Assembly (NCBI RefSeq): GCF_001278945.1 | Contig: NZ_LGRV01000009.1 | Coordinates: forward strand, 1-54,497 | Source of the DNA: Lysinibacillus contaminans | GTDB taxonomy: Bacteria > Bacillota > Bacilli > Bacillales_A > Planococcaceae | Direction of reading: 5' to 3' | DNA: 54,497 nt | Shown here: positions 34,242-42,650 of the stretch, piece by piece | Position numbering within the stretch: the first letter of the stretch is position 1 | How the letters are laid out: the number at the start of each line of letters is the position of its first letter | Notes under the pieces: model-generated | The model's database searches: none | What the model was told of the DNA's origin: nothing | What the model saw: only the letters and a program-made list of their open reading frames with translations | Made by a program: the position numbers and the translations under genes

Positions 34242-34928
34242 TTATTGACGTAATGGTGATAAAAATCCCTCGGGCAAAAGCTTCACATCGACAACGAGCC
34301 CCTCGGTAATGTGGACTTCGTGCATTTTGTCATTGTAGGTGAATTTGAAAATACCGTTATCAAAATCGGTCCCAATTTCTTTGAAGAAAATCCCTTCGAT
34401 TGAAACATATTTTGGACAAGTAAATGCTACATTAAAGTTTTCATTTTCTTTAATCAGGTAAGCACGTACGCCTTTTTCATATGTATCATAGATTTCGTCT
34501 TCAGTTGGGCGTTGTACGGCAACGATGTGGAAATCAACAAATGGCACTTCTTTTAACAACACATTTAAGAATGAACCCTTCGTAATCTCCTCCCAGCGAC
34601 TTTGTGCGCTCTGACCTACGATAATTTGAGAAATGCGGTAATTTTTTGCGACTTCACTAATAACTTTTTGAATAGGTCGTTTTTCGTCATCTAGTAAAAT
34701 GAACTTTTCAACCTCAAGTTCTTCTGATAAATTCTTCCATTGTTCAATATAGCGTGATTTTTCTGCATCGAATGTATCGAGTGGCTTTGAATCAACGGAA
34801 AGAATGTAAAGTGGACAATCTAGCATTGATGCTATTTTATGACCTCGACGAATTAAACGTTCGCCGTTAAGTCCGTAGTACACACAAACCAAAATACTTT
34901 CGTCCAATCTCCCTTTTACATGTTTCAT
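34242..34928 (-). CDS. KdpD-like universal stress (UspA) domain protein
   Basis: 228 residues. Residues ~10-145 resemble the Usp domain of the KdpD potassium sensor (SILVCVYYGLNGERLIRRGHKIA, SQIIVGQSAQSRWEE). No KdpD N-terminal Walker domain or kinase domain is present. The C-terminal ~75 residues are unique. It could be a nucleotide- or second-messenger-binding protein. It sits next to the Mrp antiporter operon, divergently, so a link to cation homeostasis is possible but only suggested by position. Confidence 0.68.
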   Translation of the reverse strand: MKHVKGRLDESILVCVYYGLNGERLIRRGHKIASMLDCPLYILSVDSKPLDTFDAEKSRYIEQWKNLSEELEVEKFILLDDEKRPIQKVISEVAKNYRISQIIVGQSAQSRWEEITKGSFLNVLLKEVPFVDFHIVAVQRPTEDEIYDTYEKGVRAYLIKENENFNVAFTCPKYVSIEGIFFKEIGTDFDNGIFKFTYNDKMHEVHITEGLVVDVKLLPEGFLSPLRQ

Positions 34929-35261
34929 AAAAAAATCACACCTCTTATCTTGTCATTATTTTGTTTATTTATGCTTTACTATGAGGAATTTATCCTAAAA
35001 CAGCTAAAACCGATACTGTTGCAGTGCATAGTGCTTACTTATAATGTATACTTAAAAATGTATAATATTATATTTCTATATCTCGGTTACACCTTTAAAA
35101 ATAAGGGATACATTTAGGCTTTCTAGTTATTTAATTTATGCATGGCATGCATTTTAGATGTTCTACCCCTATATGCCACATTATTATGCAGTGAGATAAA
35201 AAGATAGTCAAGTGTCTTCACTAAAATCTGGTATGTAAGAAATTTTTTTAAATGTTAGTTA

Positions 35262-35350
35262 TGGCTCTACACCAAAATTTGTTCTTGATAGCACATTACA
35301 CTCATGGCGGACACTTTCCGTTGGCGTCTCCGCTTTCCGTTCCATGTGCG
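35262..35350 (-). repeat. Dispersed repeat, short form
   Basis: Reverse complement of this segment shares its left end (CATGGAACGGAAAGCGG) and right end (GTGTAATGTGCTATCAAGAAC, then TTTTGGTGTAGAGCC) with the element at 54268-54421, but lacks about 70 bp of the middle. Such GC-rich repeats are common between Bacillaceae genes. Confidence 0.7.
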
Positions 35351-35411
35351 TATAAAATAGTAGATTTTCTTTTAAAGTTAAGGACATGTTTTGGTAATGA
35401 TCCTAAATTAT

Positions 35412-35490
35412 TTTAACTTAATTCAGCAAATGTTTTAATGTACGGAAAGCAAAGTGACAGATACCTAAATGCCTGCTGAATTAAGTTAAA
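35412..35490. repeat. Long inverted repeat in the mrp leader region
   Basis: TTTAACTTAATTCAGCA (35412-35428) and TGCTGAATTAAGTTAAA (35474-35490) are perfect 17-bp inverted arms around 45 bp. No T run follows. It may be an mRNA leader stem, an operator pair or a tiny mobile-element remnant. Confidence 0.75.
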
Positions 35491-35542
35491 CCCTTCGTTG
35501 GAGAAAGTGCGAAGGAAAATTTGATTTGTAGGAGGTTTTCGT

Positions 35543-37957
35543 TTGGTTACAGTTCTAATTGCAATAATTTTACCATTTGTCTGTGCTGCACTTATTCCGC
35601 TTTTATACAGGCGACTGAGGCGTATTGCGCATCTTGGCTGGTTTGTTTTGTCCGTTCCAATCATATTGTTTCTTTTACTTGCACGGCATATACCTCAGAT
35701 TGCTGCGGGTAAAACGTTTGTCCATACATATGAGTGGATTCCCTCTTTTTATATAAATTTCACGACGTACCTAGACGGGCTCAGCATGATTTTTGGTTTG
35801 CTGATAACGGGTGTAGGTAGTTTAGTTATTTTATATTCCATTTTTTATTTATCAACGAAAGAATCACTTCATCATTTTTACTGCTACTTATTACTATTCA
35901 TGGGCGCTATGCTTGGCGTCGTATTTTCAGATAATTTAATGGTGCTTTATATGTTTTGGGAACTAACGAGTGTTTCGTCATTCCTATTAATTGCATTTTG
36001 GCATCACCGTAAAGCTTCCCGTGCAGGGGCACGAAAAGCAATGACGATTACAGTCTTCGGTGGACTGTCGATGTTAGCTGGTTTTTTAATGCTATACGTG
36101 GCATCTGGAACATTTAGCATTCGAGAAATTATTGCGAACGTAGCTACTATAAGCGAGCATACATTATTTGTGCCTGCATTACTGCTTGTTTTGCTAGGGG
36201 CTTTTACAAAGTCGGCACAATTCCCATTCCATATTTGGCTACCTGACGCGATGGAAGCACCGACACCAGTTAGTGCGTACTTACACTCAGCAACGATGGT
36301 GAAGGCTGGGATTTATATCGTGGCACGTTTCTCACCAGTGTTTGGCGGAGAGCTGCTATGGTTCTGGCTTGTGAGTGGGACAGGCTTAGTGACACTGTTT
36401 TGGGGCTCATTTAATGCCGTGCGTCAAACGGATTTAAAAGCGTTACTTGCCTATTCGACAGTTAGTCAGCTCGGGTTAATTATGAGTTTATTTGGTCTTG
36501 GATCAGTGGGGCATTATTTCGGTTATGCAGATAGCTCCATTATTTATACGCAGGCTAGTTTTGTAGCATTGTTTCATCTCATTAACCACTCCACGTTTAA
36601 GGGCGCGTTATTTATGATGGTCGGTATTGTCGATCATGAGGTGGGAACACGTGATATTCGTCGTTTAGGAGGATTAATGGCGTTGATGCCAGTAACGTTT
36701 ACGATAGCTGTTATTGGTGGCTTATCAATGGCTGGGCTACCGCCGTTTAATGGGTTTTTAAGTAAGGAAATGTTCTTCACAGCTGTTTTAGCTATTCGTG
36801 ATGTTGAGGCGTTCTCAATTTCAGATGTTGGGGTTTTGTTCCCAATTATCGCGTGGGTGGCAAGTATTTTCACATTCGTCTATAGCATGATTCTTATTGG
36901 TAAAACATTTTTCGGGAAATTACAGCCAGATAAAATGGATAAAAAACCGCATGAAGCACCAATTGGCATGCTAATTTCACCACTTGTGCTCTGTACTTTA
37001 GTAGTGGGGATATTCTTCTTCCCAAATGTCTTAGGACATTATATTTTACAGCCGGCAATGGCTAGCATTTATCCTACATTTCCATCTGCTAGTGAGTTGA
37101 CGCCACATATTTATGCATGGCATGGCATTAATACCGAGTTACTGATGACATTTGGTGTTGTTATAGTAGGTGCAATCTTGTTTAAAACGTTGAAAAGTTG
37201 GAAGCCATTGTACAGGATATTCCCACAAAAATATTCGTTTAATGCGTACTACAATAGCATGATTACATTCGGTGAAAATAGTTCAGAAAAGTTCACAAAT
37301 CGCTATATGACAGGCAATTTAACACATTATTTTGTTTATATTTATGCGTTCTTTGTTGCACTGATTGCAGGATTCTTCATTTGGTCGGAGGCATATGCAT
37401 TTAATTTTGCGAAGGATTCTGCAGTAGAGTCCTATGAGTTGATTTTAATTTTCGTCATGATGTTCGCTGCTGTCTTTATGCTGTTTGCCAAAGGGCGTAT
37501 TACCGCAGTGTTGTTAAATGGTGTACTTGGCTATTCCATTGCGTTCTTCTTCGTAATTTTCCGCGCCCCTGATTTAGCATTAACACAGCTTGTGGTGGAA
37601 TCAATAACGACCGCATTGTTTTTATTATGCTTTAAATATTTACCGGATTTAATGCCGGAGAATTCACGAAAGCGTGTGATATGGTCAAATGCCATTATTT
37701 CGATTTTTGTTGGAGCTACAGTAACGTTGATTGGCTTAGCGGTCGTGCATTACGACAAGTTTAAGCCGATATCACTGTACTTTAACGATGCGTATGAATT
37801 AGCGGGCGGGTCGAATATTGTAAACACGATATTGGGGGATTTCCGTGCGTTGGATACGATGCTAGAAGTTGTTGTGCTTCTCATTGCGGGCTTGGGCGTG
37901 TATACGCTGACGAAGTTAAAGCCACGAAAGGAGGAGGCAGAACATGAAAATAAATGA
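35543..37957 (+). CDS. mrpA: Na+/H+ antiporter subunit MrpA
   Basis: 804 residues, about twenty helices. The NuoL-like part has the conserved Glu in MVLYMFWELTSVSSF and the TKSAQFPFHIWLPDAMEAP segment with catalytic Lys/His; the C-terminal part is MrpA-specific. TTG start with AGGAGG seven bases upstream. First of seven overlapping or closely spaced genes for the hetero-oligomeric Mrp antiporter, which expels Na+ in exchange for H+ and supports alkaline pH and salt tolerance. Confidence 0.96.
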   Translation: MVTVLIAIILPFVCAALIPLLYRRLRRIAHLGWFVLSVPIILFLLLARHIPQIAAGKTFVHTYEWIPSFYINFTTYLDGLSMIFGLLITGVGSLVILYSIFYLSTKESLHHFYCYLLLFMGAMLGVVFSDNLMVLYMFWELTSVSSFLLIAFWHHRKASRAGARKAMTITVFGGLSMLAGFLMLYVASGTFSIREIIANVATISEHTLFVPALLLVLLGAFTKSAQFPFHIWLPDAMEAPTPVSAYLHSATMVKAGIYIVARFSPVFGGELLWFWLVSGTGLVTLFWGSFNAVRQTDLKALLAYSTVSQLGLIMSLFGLGSVGHYFGYADSSIIYTQASFVALFHLINHSTFKGALFMMVGIVDHEVGTRDIRRLGGLMALMPVTFTIAVIGGLSMAGLPPFNGFLSKEMFFTAVLAIRDVEAFSISDVGVLFPIIAWVASIFTFVYSMILIGKTFFGKLQPDKMDKKPHEAPIGMLISPLVLCTLVVGIFFFPNVLGHYILQPAMASIYPTFPSASELTPHIYAWHGINTELLMTFGVVIVGAILFKTLKSWKPLYRIFPQKYSFNAYYNSMITFGENSSEKFTNRYMTGNLTHYFVYIYAFFVALIAGFFIWSEAYAFNFAKDSAVESYELILIFVMMFAAVFMLFAKGRITAVLLNGVLGYSIAFFFVIFRAPDLALTQLVVESITTALFLLCFKYLPDLMPENSRKRVIWSNAIISIFVGATVTLIGLAVVHYDKFKPISLYFNDAYELAGGSNIVNTILGDFRALDTMLEVVVLLIAGLGVYTLTKLKPRKEEAEHENK

Positions 37958-38366
37958 TGTAATTTTACGTACCGTGACGAAGGCGGTCGTGTTTATAATT
38001 TTAACGCTCGGCGTGTATTTGTTCTTTGCAGGACATCATGCGCCGGGCGGGGGGTTTATCGGAGGGCTTGTTCTTGCTTCTGGTATCGTCCTTTTGTATT
38101 TAGCTTATGACATTGAGACGGTGCATAAAGGGATGCCGTTTGATTTTAAAAAGGTCGCTGCGCTTGGGGTGCTTCTGGCTACTGGAACAGCAGTTGGTTC
38201 ACTTTTCTTTGATGCACCTTTTTTGACACAGGTCTCTAACTATGTGGAGGTTCCGATTTTTGGCAAGATGGGCTTTTCTACCGTAACAATTTTTGAAGCA
38301 GGTGTTGCATTAACGGTTGTCGGTGTTGTGGTGACAATAATTTTAAGTATAAGTGAGGATGAGTAG
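37944..38366 (+). CDS. mrpB: Na+/H+ antiporter subunit MrpB
   Basis: 140 residues, four helices. Contains FAGHHAPGGGFIGGLVLASG, the MrpB/MnhB hallmark. Overlaps mrpA by 14 bp with an RBS (AAAGGAGG) inside mrpA. A membrane subunit required for complex assembly and activity. Confidence 0.95.
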   Translation: MKINDVILRTVTKAVVFIILTLGVYLFFAGHHAPGGGFIGGLVLASGIVLLYLAYDIETVHKGMPFDFKKVAALGVLLATGTAVGSLFFDAPFLTQVSNYVEVPIFGKMGFSTVTIFEAGVALTVVGVVVTIILSISEDE

Positions 38367-38369
38367 CCT

Positions 38370-38708
38370 ATGGAATCGTTAATACTAATTTTAGTTGGTG
38401 TATTAGTAGCTGTAGGGACATATTTAATCCTTTCGAAGCAGTTATTACGTGTTATTTTAGGCACAGCTGTATTATCGCATGCAGCGCATTTACTCATCTT
38501 GACGATGGGTGGATTGAAAAAGGGTGATGTACCGTTACTTGGTGAATCAGAAGGACCATATACAGATGCATTGCCACAAGCCTTAATATTAACAGCGATT
38601 GTTATTAGCTTTGCAGTGACGGCGTTTGTGCTCGTTCTCGGCTACCGTACATATAAAACAAATGGTACGGGTGACTTTGATGAATTGAGGGGTACGTCGG
38701 ATGAGTAA
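38370..38708 (+). CDS. mrpC: Na+/H+ antiporter subunit MrpC
   Basis: 112 residues, three helices, homologous to NuoK (ILGTAVLSHAAHLLILTMGG; DALPQALILTAIVISFAVTAF). Starts 3 bp after mrpB and overlaps mrpD by 8 bp. NuoK-like subunit lining part of the ion path. Confidence 0.95.
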   Translation: MESLILILVGVLVAVGTYLILSKQLLRVILGTAVLSHAAHLLILTMGGLKKGDVPLLGESEGPYTDALPQALILTAIVISFAVTAFVLVLGYRTYKTNGTGDFDELRGTSDE

Positions 38709-40206
38709 TATAATTGTTTTACCATTAATTGTACCGGTCATTACGGCGATTTTACTTGTATTTATACGTGAGCATGTCATGCTACAACGAATTATTAGTT
38801 TGGTAACCTTTGTATTTGTGGCGATTGTTAGCATGGTGTTACTGAATGAAATTCAAGTGCAGGGTGTACTACGTATTGACTTTAGTGGCTGGCTACCGCC
38901 ATTCGGTATTTTATTTGTTGCAGATTCATTTGCCATGTTGCTCGTTTTAGTGGCGAATATTGTTTCAGCCATCTGTGTGCTATATGCAATTTTCACAATT
39001 GGTGAACGTGCTGAAAAAATGTATTTTTATCCATTTGTATTGCTTATGGTAGCGGGGGTTAATGGTTCATTTTTAACAGGTGATATTTTCAATTTATTTG
39101 TGTGCTTTGAGGTCATGCTTTTGGCATCTTACGCCTTAATTAGTCTCGGTGGAGAGAAAATCCAACTACGTGAGGCGTTAAAATATGTACTCATTAATAT
39201 TGTCGCTTCATGGATTTTCCTTGTGGCGTTGGCTTTTTTATACGGCACAATTGGCACATTAAATATGGCGCATATATCCGTGCGTGTTACGGAAACAGGT
39301 GCAGATCCTCTTATAACAACGGTAGCGCTTATTTTCTTAGTAGTATTTAGCTTGAAGGCTGGTCTTTTACTATTCTTCTGGTTACCAGGTTCATATAGTG
39401 TACCGCCAACAGCGGTGGCGGCATTGTTTGCGGCGCTTTTAACAAAGGTTGGGATTTATGCACTTGTGCGTACGTTCACTTTATTATTCCCGAATAACAC
39501 GGAAGTAACACATACGGTGCTCGCGGGTATGGCTGGAATAACAATTATTGCAGGTTGCATGGGCGCATTGGCCGGTCGCGATGTGCGTACGATTGCTTCT
39601 TATAATGTCTTAATTGGAGTTGGCTTTATTGTGGCGGGTCTTGCCATTGGCACAGAGTCGGCATTACAAGGAGTAACGTATTATTTAATGCATGATATGG
39701 TGGCGAAGGCGATGTTATTTTTAGCAGTGGGCACGATGATTTATGTAACTGGAGAAACAGTGATCGACAACATGAGTGGACTTATTCGAAACTATCCGTT
39801 ATTTGGGTGGCTGTTCTTTTTGGTTATGTGTTCTCTTGCTGGAATTCCACCGCTTAGTGGCTTTTTAGGCAAGGTGTTAATTGGACAAGGGGCGATTGAA
39901 GGCGGTAATTTCGTTCTTTTAGGGCTAGGTTTCTTATCGAGTTTAGTCGTATTGTATTCACTATTACGTATTTTCCTTTCGTCGTTTTTTGGAGAAACGA
40001 TTATTAGCTTGGAAGATGAAAAGCCATTACCGAAGCGGATTGTGCTGCCATTGGTGTTACTTGCGGCTTGTACAATTGGTTTAGGTGCTGGGGCAGAATT
40101 AATGGCACCTTATGTCACCGATGCTGCTGAAACGCTCTATACGCCATCTATTTATATTGACGCAGTGTTAGATGGTCAAATGTGGCAAGGTGAGGTGAAT
40201 GAATAA
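38701..40206 (+). CDS. mrpD: Na+/H+ antiporter subunit MrpD
   Basis: 501 residues, fourteen helices, NuoM/N-like. Conserved Glu in IFNLFVCFEVMLLASYAL and Lys in FSLKAGLLLFFWLPGSYS are the key ion-pathway residues of antiporter-type subunits. Overlaps mrpC and shares one base with mrpE. Second large antiporter-like subunit of the complex. Confidence 0.96.
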   Translation: MSNIIVLPLIVPVITAILLVFIREHVMLQRIISLVTFVFVAIVSMVLLNEIQVQGVLRIDFSGWLPPFGILFVADSFAMLLVLVANIVSAICVLYAIFTIGERAEKMYFYPFVLLMVAGVNGSFLTGDIFNLFVCFEVMLLASYALISLGGEKIQLREALKYVLINIVASWIFLVALAFLYGTIGTLNMAHISVRVTETGADPLITTVALIFLVVFSLKAGLLLFFWLPGSYSVPPTAVAALFAALLTKVGIYALVRTFTLLFPNNTEVTHTVLAGMAGITIIAGCMGALAGRDVRTIASYNVLIGVGFIVAGLAIGTESALQGVTYYLMHDMVAKAMLFLAVGTMIYVTGETVIDNMSGLIRNYPLFGWLFFLVMCSLAGIPPLSGFLGKVLIGQGAIEGGNFVLLGLGFLSSLVVLYSLLRIFLSSFFGETIISLEDEKPLPKRIVLPLVLLAACTIGLGAGAELMAPYVTDAAETLYTPSIYIDAVLDGQMWQGEVNE

Positions 40207-40688
40207 TGGCAAGTCAATTTCTATTGAATTTATTTATCGCAACGCTCTGGCTATTATTACAAGATGAGGTCGTGCCGCAATTTACAACGTTTTTAATGGG
40301 CTTTATAGTGGGTATCGGCATATTGTATGTGATGCACCGCTTTTACGGTACGCAGTTCTACTTACGTCGAGTATTTTCGATAGTGAGGCTAATGCTGTTG
40401 TTTAATTGGGAGTTGCTGTTATCCAGTTATAGTGTGTTAAAACAAATTACGACACCGAAGTTAACTATTACACCAGGAATTTTCACGTACAAGACGGAGC
40501 TAAAGGGTGACTGGGAAGTGACTGCACTTGCGTTATTGTTGACGCTGACACCAGGTTCGGTCGTGATGGAAGTGTCAGAAGAAGGCGACTTATTTTATAT
40601 TCATGCAATGGATATGGAAGAGTCAAAGGATGCTGTAATCCGTTCGATTGGGAAGTTTGAGCAGGCGATAATGGAGGTGACACGCTAA
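40206..40688 (+). CDS. mrpE: Na+/H+ antiporter subunit MrpE
   Basis: 160 residues, two N-terminal helices and a cytoplasmic domain with LLLTLTPGSVVMEVSEEGDLFYIHAMD split over neighbouring strands, typical of MrpE. Start and stop share bases with the flanking genes, consistent with stoichiometric translation. Confidence 0.95.
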   Translation: MASQFLLNLFIATLWLLLQDEVVPQFTTFLMGFIVGIGILYVMHRFYGTQFYLRRVFSIVRLMLLFNWELLLSSYSVLKQITTPKLTITPGIFTYKTELKGDWEVTALALLLTLTPGSVVMEVSEEGDLFYIHAMDMEESKDAVIRSIGKFEQAIMEVTR

Positions 40689-40972
40689 TGATTGATAAAA
40701 TTTTGCTACTAGCTCTTGCGCTGTTTAGTATATCGATTGCGCTGTCCTTGTACCGGGTGATTCGTGGGCCATCGATGCCAGACCGTGCCATTGCGCTTGA
40801 TACAATTGGCATTAACTTATTGTCTTTGATTGCGATTGTGTCGATTGTGTTAGAAACGAAGGCGTATTTAGAAGCTATTTTGATTCTTGGGATTTTAGCA
40901 TTCATAGGGACGATTGCCTTTACGAAATATATTGAAAGAGGTGTGATTGTTGAACGTAAATCAACTGATTGA
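40688..40972 (+). CDS. mrpF: Na+/H+ antiporter subunit MrpF
   Basis: 94 residues, three helices. Family core RVIRGPSMPDRAIALDTIGIN is present. GGAGGTGA is upstream of the start inside mrpE. MrpF has also been linked to cholate efflux in B. subtilis. Confidence 0.95.
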   Translation: MIDKILLLALALFSISIALSLYRVIRGPSMPDRAIALDTIGINLLSLIAIVSIVLETKAYLEAILILGILAFIGTIAFTKYIERGVIVERKSTD

Positions 40973-41309
40973 ATGGACAGCTGTCATCCTCATACTAATA
41001 GGCTCGATTGTTAGTGTTATTAGTGCATTCGGCATGATTCGCTTGCCGGATGTATATACACGTTCGCATGCAGCGACGAAAAGCTCAACATTGTCGGTGC
41101 TGACATGCTTACTTGGTGCATTTATTTATTTTTGGGTGCATGATGGGTATGTTAGTGTACGTTTAATTTTAGGTATATTATTTGTCTTTGTGACAGCACC
41201 AGTAGCAGGGCATTTAATTTGCCGTGCTGCTTACCGTTCACGTGTACCGTTAGCTGAAGGTTCTGGTGAAGATGAGCTCAAAGAGAAACTATTTCCAAGC
41301 GAAAAATAA
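40950..41309 (+). CDS. mrpG: Na+/H+ antiporter subunit MrpG
   Basis: 119 residues, three helices, with GMIRLPDVYTRSHAATKSSTL and GHLICRAAYRS typical of MrpG. TTG start at 40950 with AGAGGTG six bases upstream (TTG at 40947 also possible), overlapping the end of mrpF. Last gene of the operon; a terminator follows. Confidence 0.94.
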   Translation: MNVNQLIEWTAVILILIGSIVSVISAFGMIRLPDVYTRSHAATKSSTLSVLTCLLGAFIYFWVHDGYVSVRLILGILFVFVTAPVAGHLICRAAYRSRVPLAEGSGEDELKEKLFPSEK

Positions 41310-41315
41310 TGTATG

Positions 41316-41347
41316 CAGATCTTCTTATATGGAGGTCTGTTTTTTTT
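41316..41347 (+). terminator. Intrinsic terminator of the mrp operon
   Basis: CAGATCTTC/GGAGGTCTG stem with two G-U pairs followed by eight T. Confidence 0.8.
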
Positions 41348-41617
41348 GAATTATTCATAGTTTAGGAAATGATTACGTACAATTGGCTTCAATAAGTAGA
41401 AGCTAATCTAAGAAAAATATCTTAGCTATTTGATTAGATGAAAGGATGAAGTTTAACATTTTTTCAAGTAACAACGGGAATTGTAGCGTAAATAATATAC
41501 ATATAAAAACTAAAACAATAGATTTTCTATGTATAACGCTTACAATGGGACGCTTTTTTGCTTATAATAAAAGGGGACGTATGTCTTAAATAGAAGTCGT
41601 GAAATGAGCGATTACGA
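41348..41617 (+). other. Non-coding region before the phosphoesterase gene
   Basis: AT-rich, no gene supported. A short palindromic segment GAAAAATATCTTAGC and promoter-like TATAAT-type sequence (TTATAATAAAAGG near 41562) are visible. Confidence 0.4.
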
Positions 41618-42433
41618 GTGAAAAAATTATTATATTTATGTTTACTTGTTATTTTTATAGTCATTTTTTTGTACGTAAACAATCATTGGATTGTTGTGAG
41701 TGAGCATGTTTACGAATCAGAGCGTGTTCCTTCGAGCTTCGATGGCATGCGTATTGTACAGGTATCAGATTTGCATGATGCTCTTTTTGGTAATAAACAG
41801 GAGAAGTTAGTGCGGAAGGTGAAGGCTGCGAATCCAGACGTAATATTTATTACAGGCGATTTAGTAGATAGTAATCGATATAATTTAGAACAGAGTTTGC
41901 AGGCAGTAAGGCAGTTTGTAAAATTAGCGGATGTATATTATGTACTAGGCAACCATGAAGTAGCGACGAATAAGGTGAATGAAATTTATGAGGCGTTGTC
42001 ATCGTTAGGTGTACATGTGATGGCCAACACATCGACTGTGTTAGAGCGCAACGGGGAGCGCTTGTCGATTGTTGGTATTGAAGATCCGTTAACGGGTATG
42101 GAAACAAAAGATATGCTTGCAATGGCTACTGCACATATTCCGCAAGACAGGTTCACATTGTTGTTGGCGCATCGACCTGAGGTTTTTGATGTTTATGTAG
42201 ATCAAGGAATTGATGTTGTGTTTTCTGGTCATGCCCATGGCGGACAAATTCGTATTCCTGGTGTTGGTGGGCTTGTAGCGCCAGGACAAGGACTTTTTCC
42301 AAAATATACAGCAGGTGTTTACGAGGAAAATGAAACAAGGATGGTTGTTAGCCGTGGATTAGGCAATAGTTCAGTGCCATATCGTATATTCAATTTGCCA
42401 GAAATTGTTGTGTTTGAATTGCATAATAAATGA
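41618..42433 (+). CDS. Membrane-anchored metallophosphoesterase, YkuE/YaeI-like
   Basis: 271 residues from a GTG start (weak RBS). An N-terminal hydrophobic anchor (4-21) precedes a calcineurin-like phosphoesterase domain with VSDLHD, GDLVDSNR, LGNHE and GHAHGGQI metal-ligand motifs. The domain is probably outside the membrane. Members hydrolyse phosphate mono- or diesters; the substrate is unknown. Monocistronic. Confidence 0.87.
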   Translation: MKKLLYLCLLVIFIVIFLYVNNHWIVVSEHVYESERVPSSFDGMRIVQVSDLHDALFGNKQEKLVRKVKAANPDVIFITGDLVDSNRYNLEQSLQAVRQFVKLADVYYVLGNHEVATNKVNEIYEALSSLGVHVMANTSTVLERNGERLSIVGIEDPLTGMETKDMLAMATAHIPQDRFTLLLAHRPEVFDVYVDQGIDVVFSGHAHGGQIRIPGVGGLVAPGQGLFPKYTAGVYEENETRMVVSRGLGNSSVPYRIFNLPEIVVFELHNK

Positions 42434-42473
42434 AAAAAGCACTGCATGGGTGGATTTCTATGCAGTGCTTTTT
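42433..42473 (+). terminator. Intrinsic terminator of the phosphoesterase gene
   Basis: AAAAAGCACTGCAT pairs with ATGCAGTGCTTTTT around a 12-nt loop. Confidence 0.88.
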
Positions 42474-42650
42474 CGTTGTCCACTTCGCCTTTATGTAAAC
42501 CCTGTGCACGTAGTGTAAAATACATTTTAATCCATATATTAAATTGATTGGTAAAGTTCTATTGACAACCTATTCTAATAGACCTACTCTGAATAAGTGA
42601 GAAGTGAGCAATATTTTACATAATTCAGAAGAGAAGTGGGCGGAGCGAAT

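Larger units (their letters stand above)
34929..35542. other. 614-bp non-coding region upstream of mrp
   Basis: Contains AT-rich promoter sequence for the Usp-like gene, a dispersed repeat (35262-35350), a long inverted repeat (35412-35490) and a CCTTCG/CGAAGG stem (35492-35515) before the mrpA RBS. A 65-codon frame at 34920-35117 is too AT-rich and lacks an RBS, so it is not called. Confidence 0.6.

Noticed and set aside
34920..35117. 65-codon plus-strand frame with hydrophobic product
   Set aside because: Very AT-rich, no RBS, begins inside the divergent gene's start region and has no recognisable family features.
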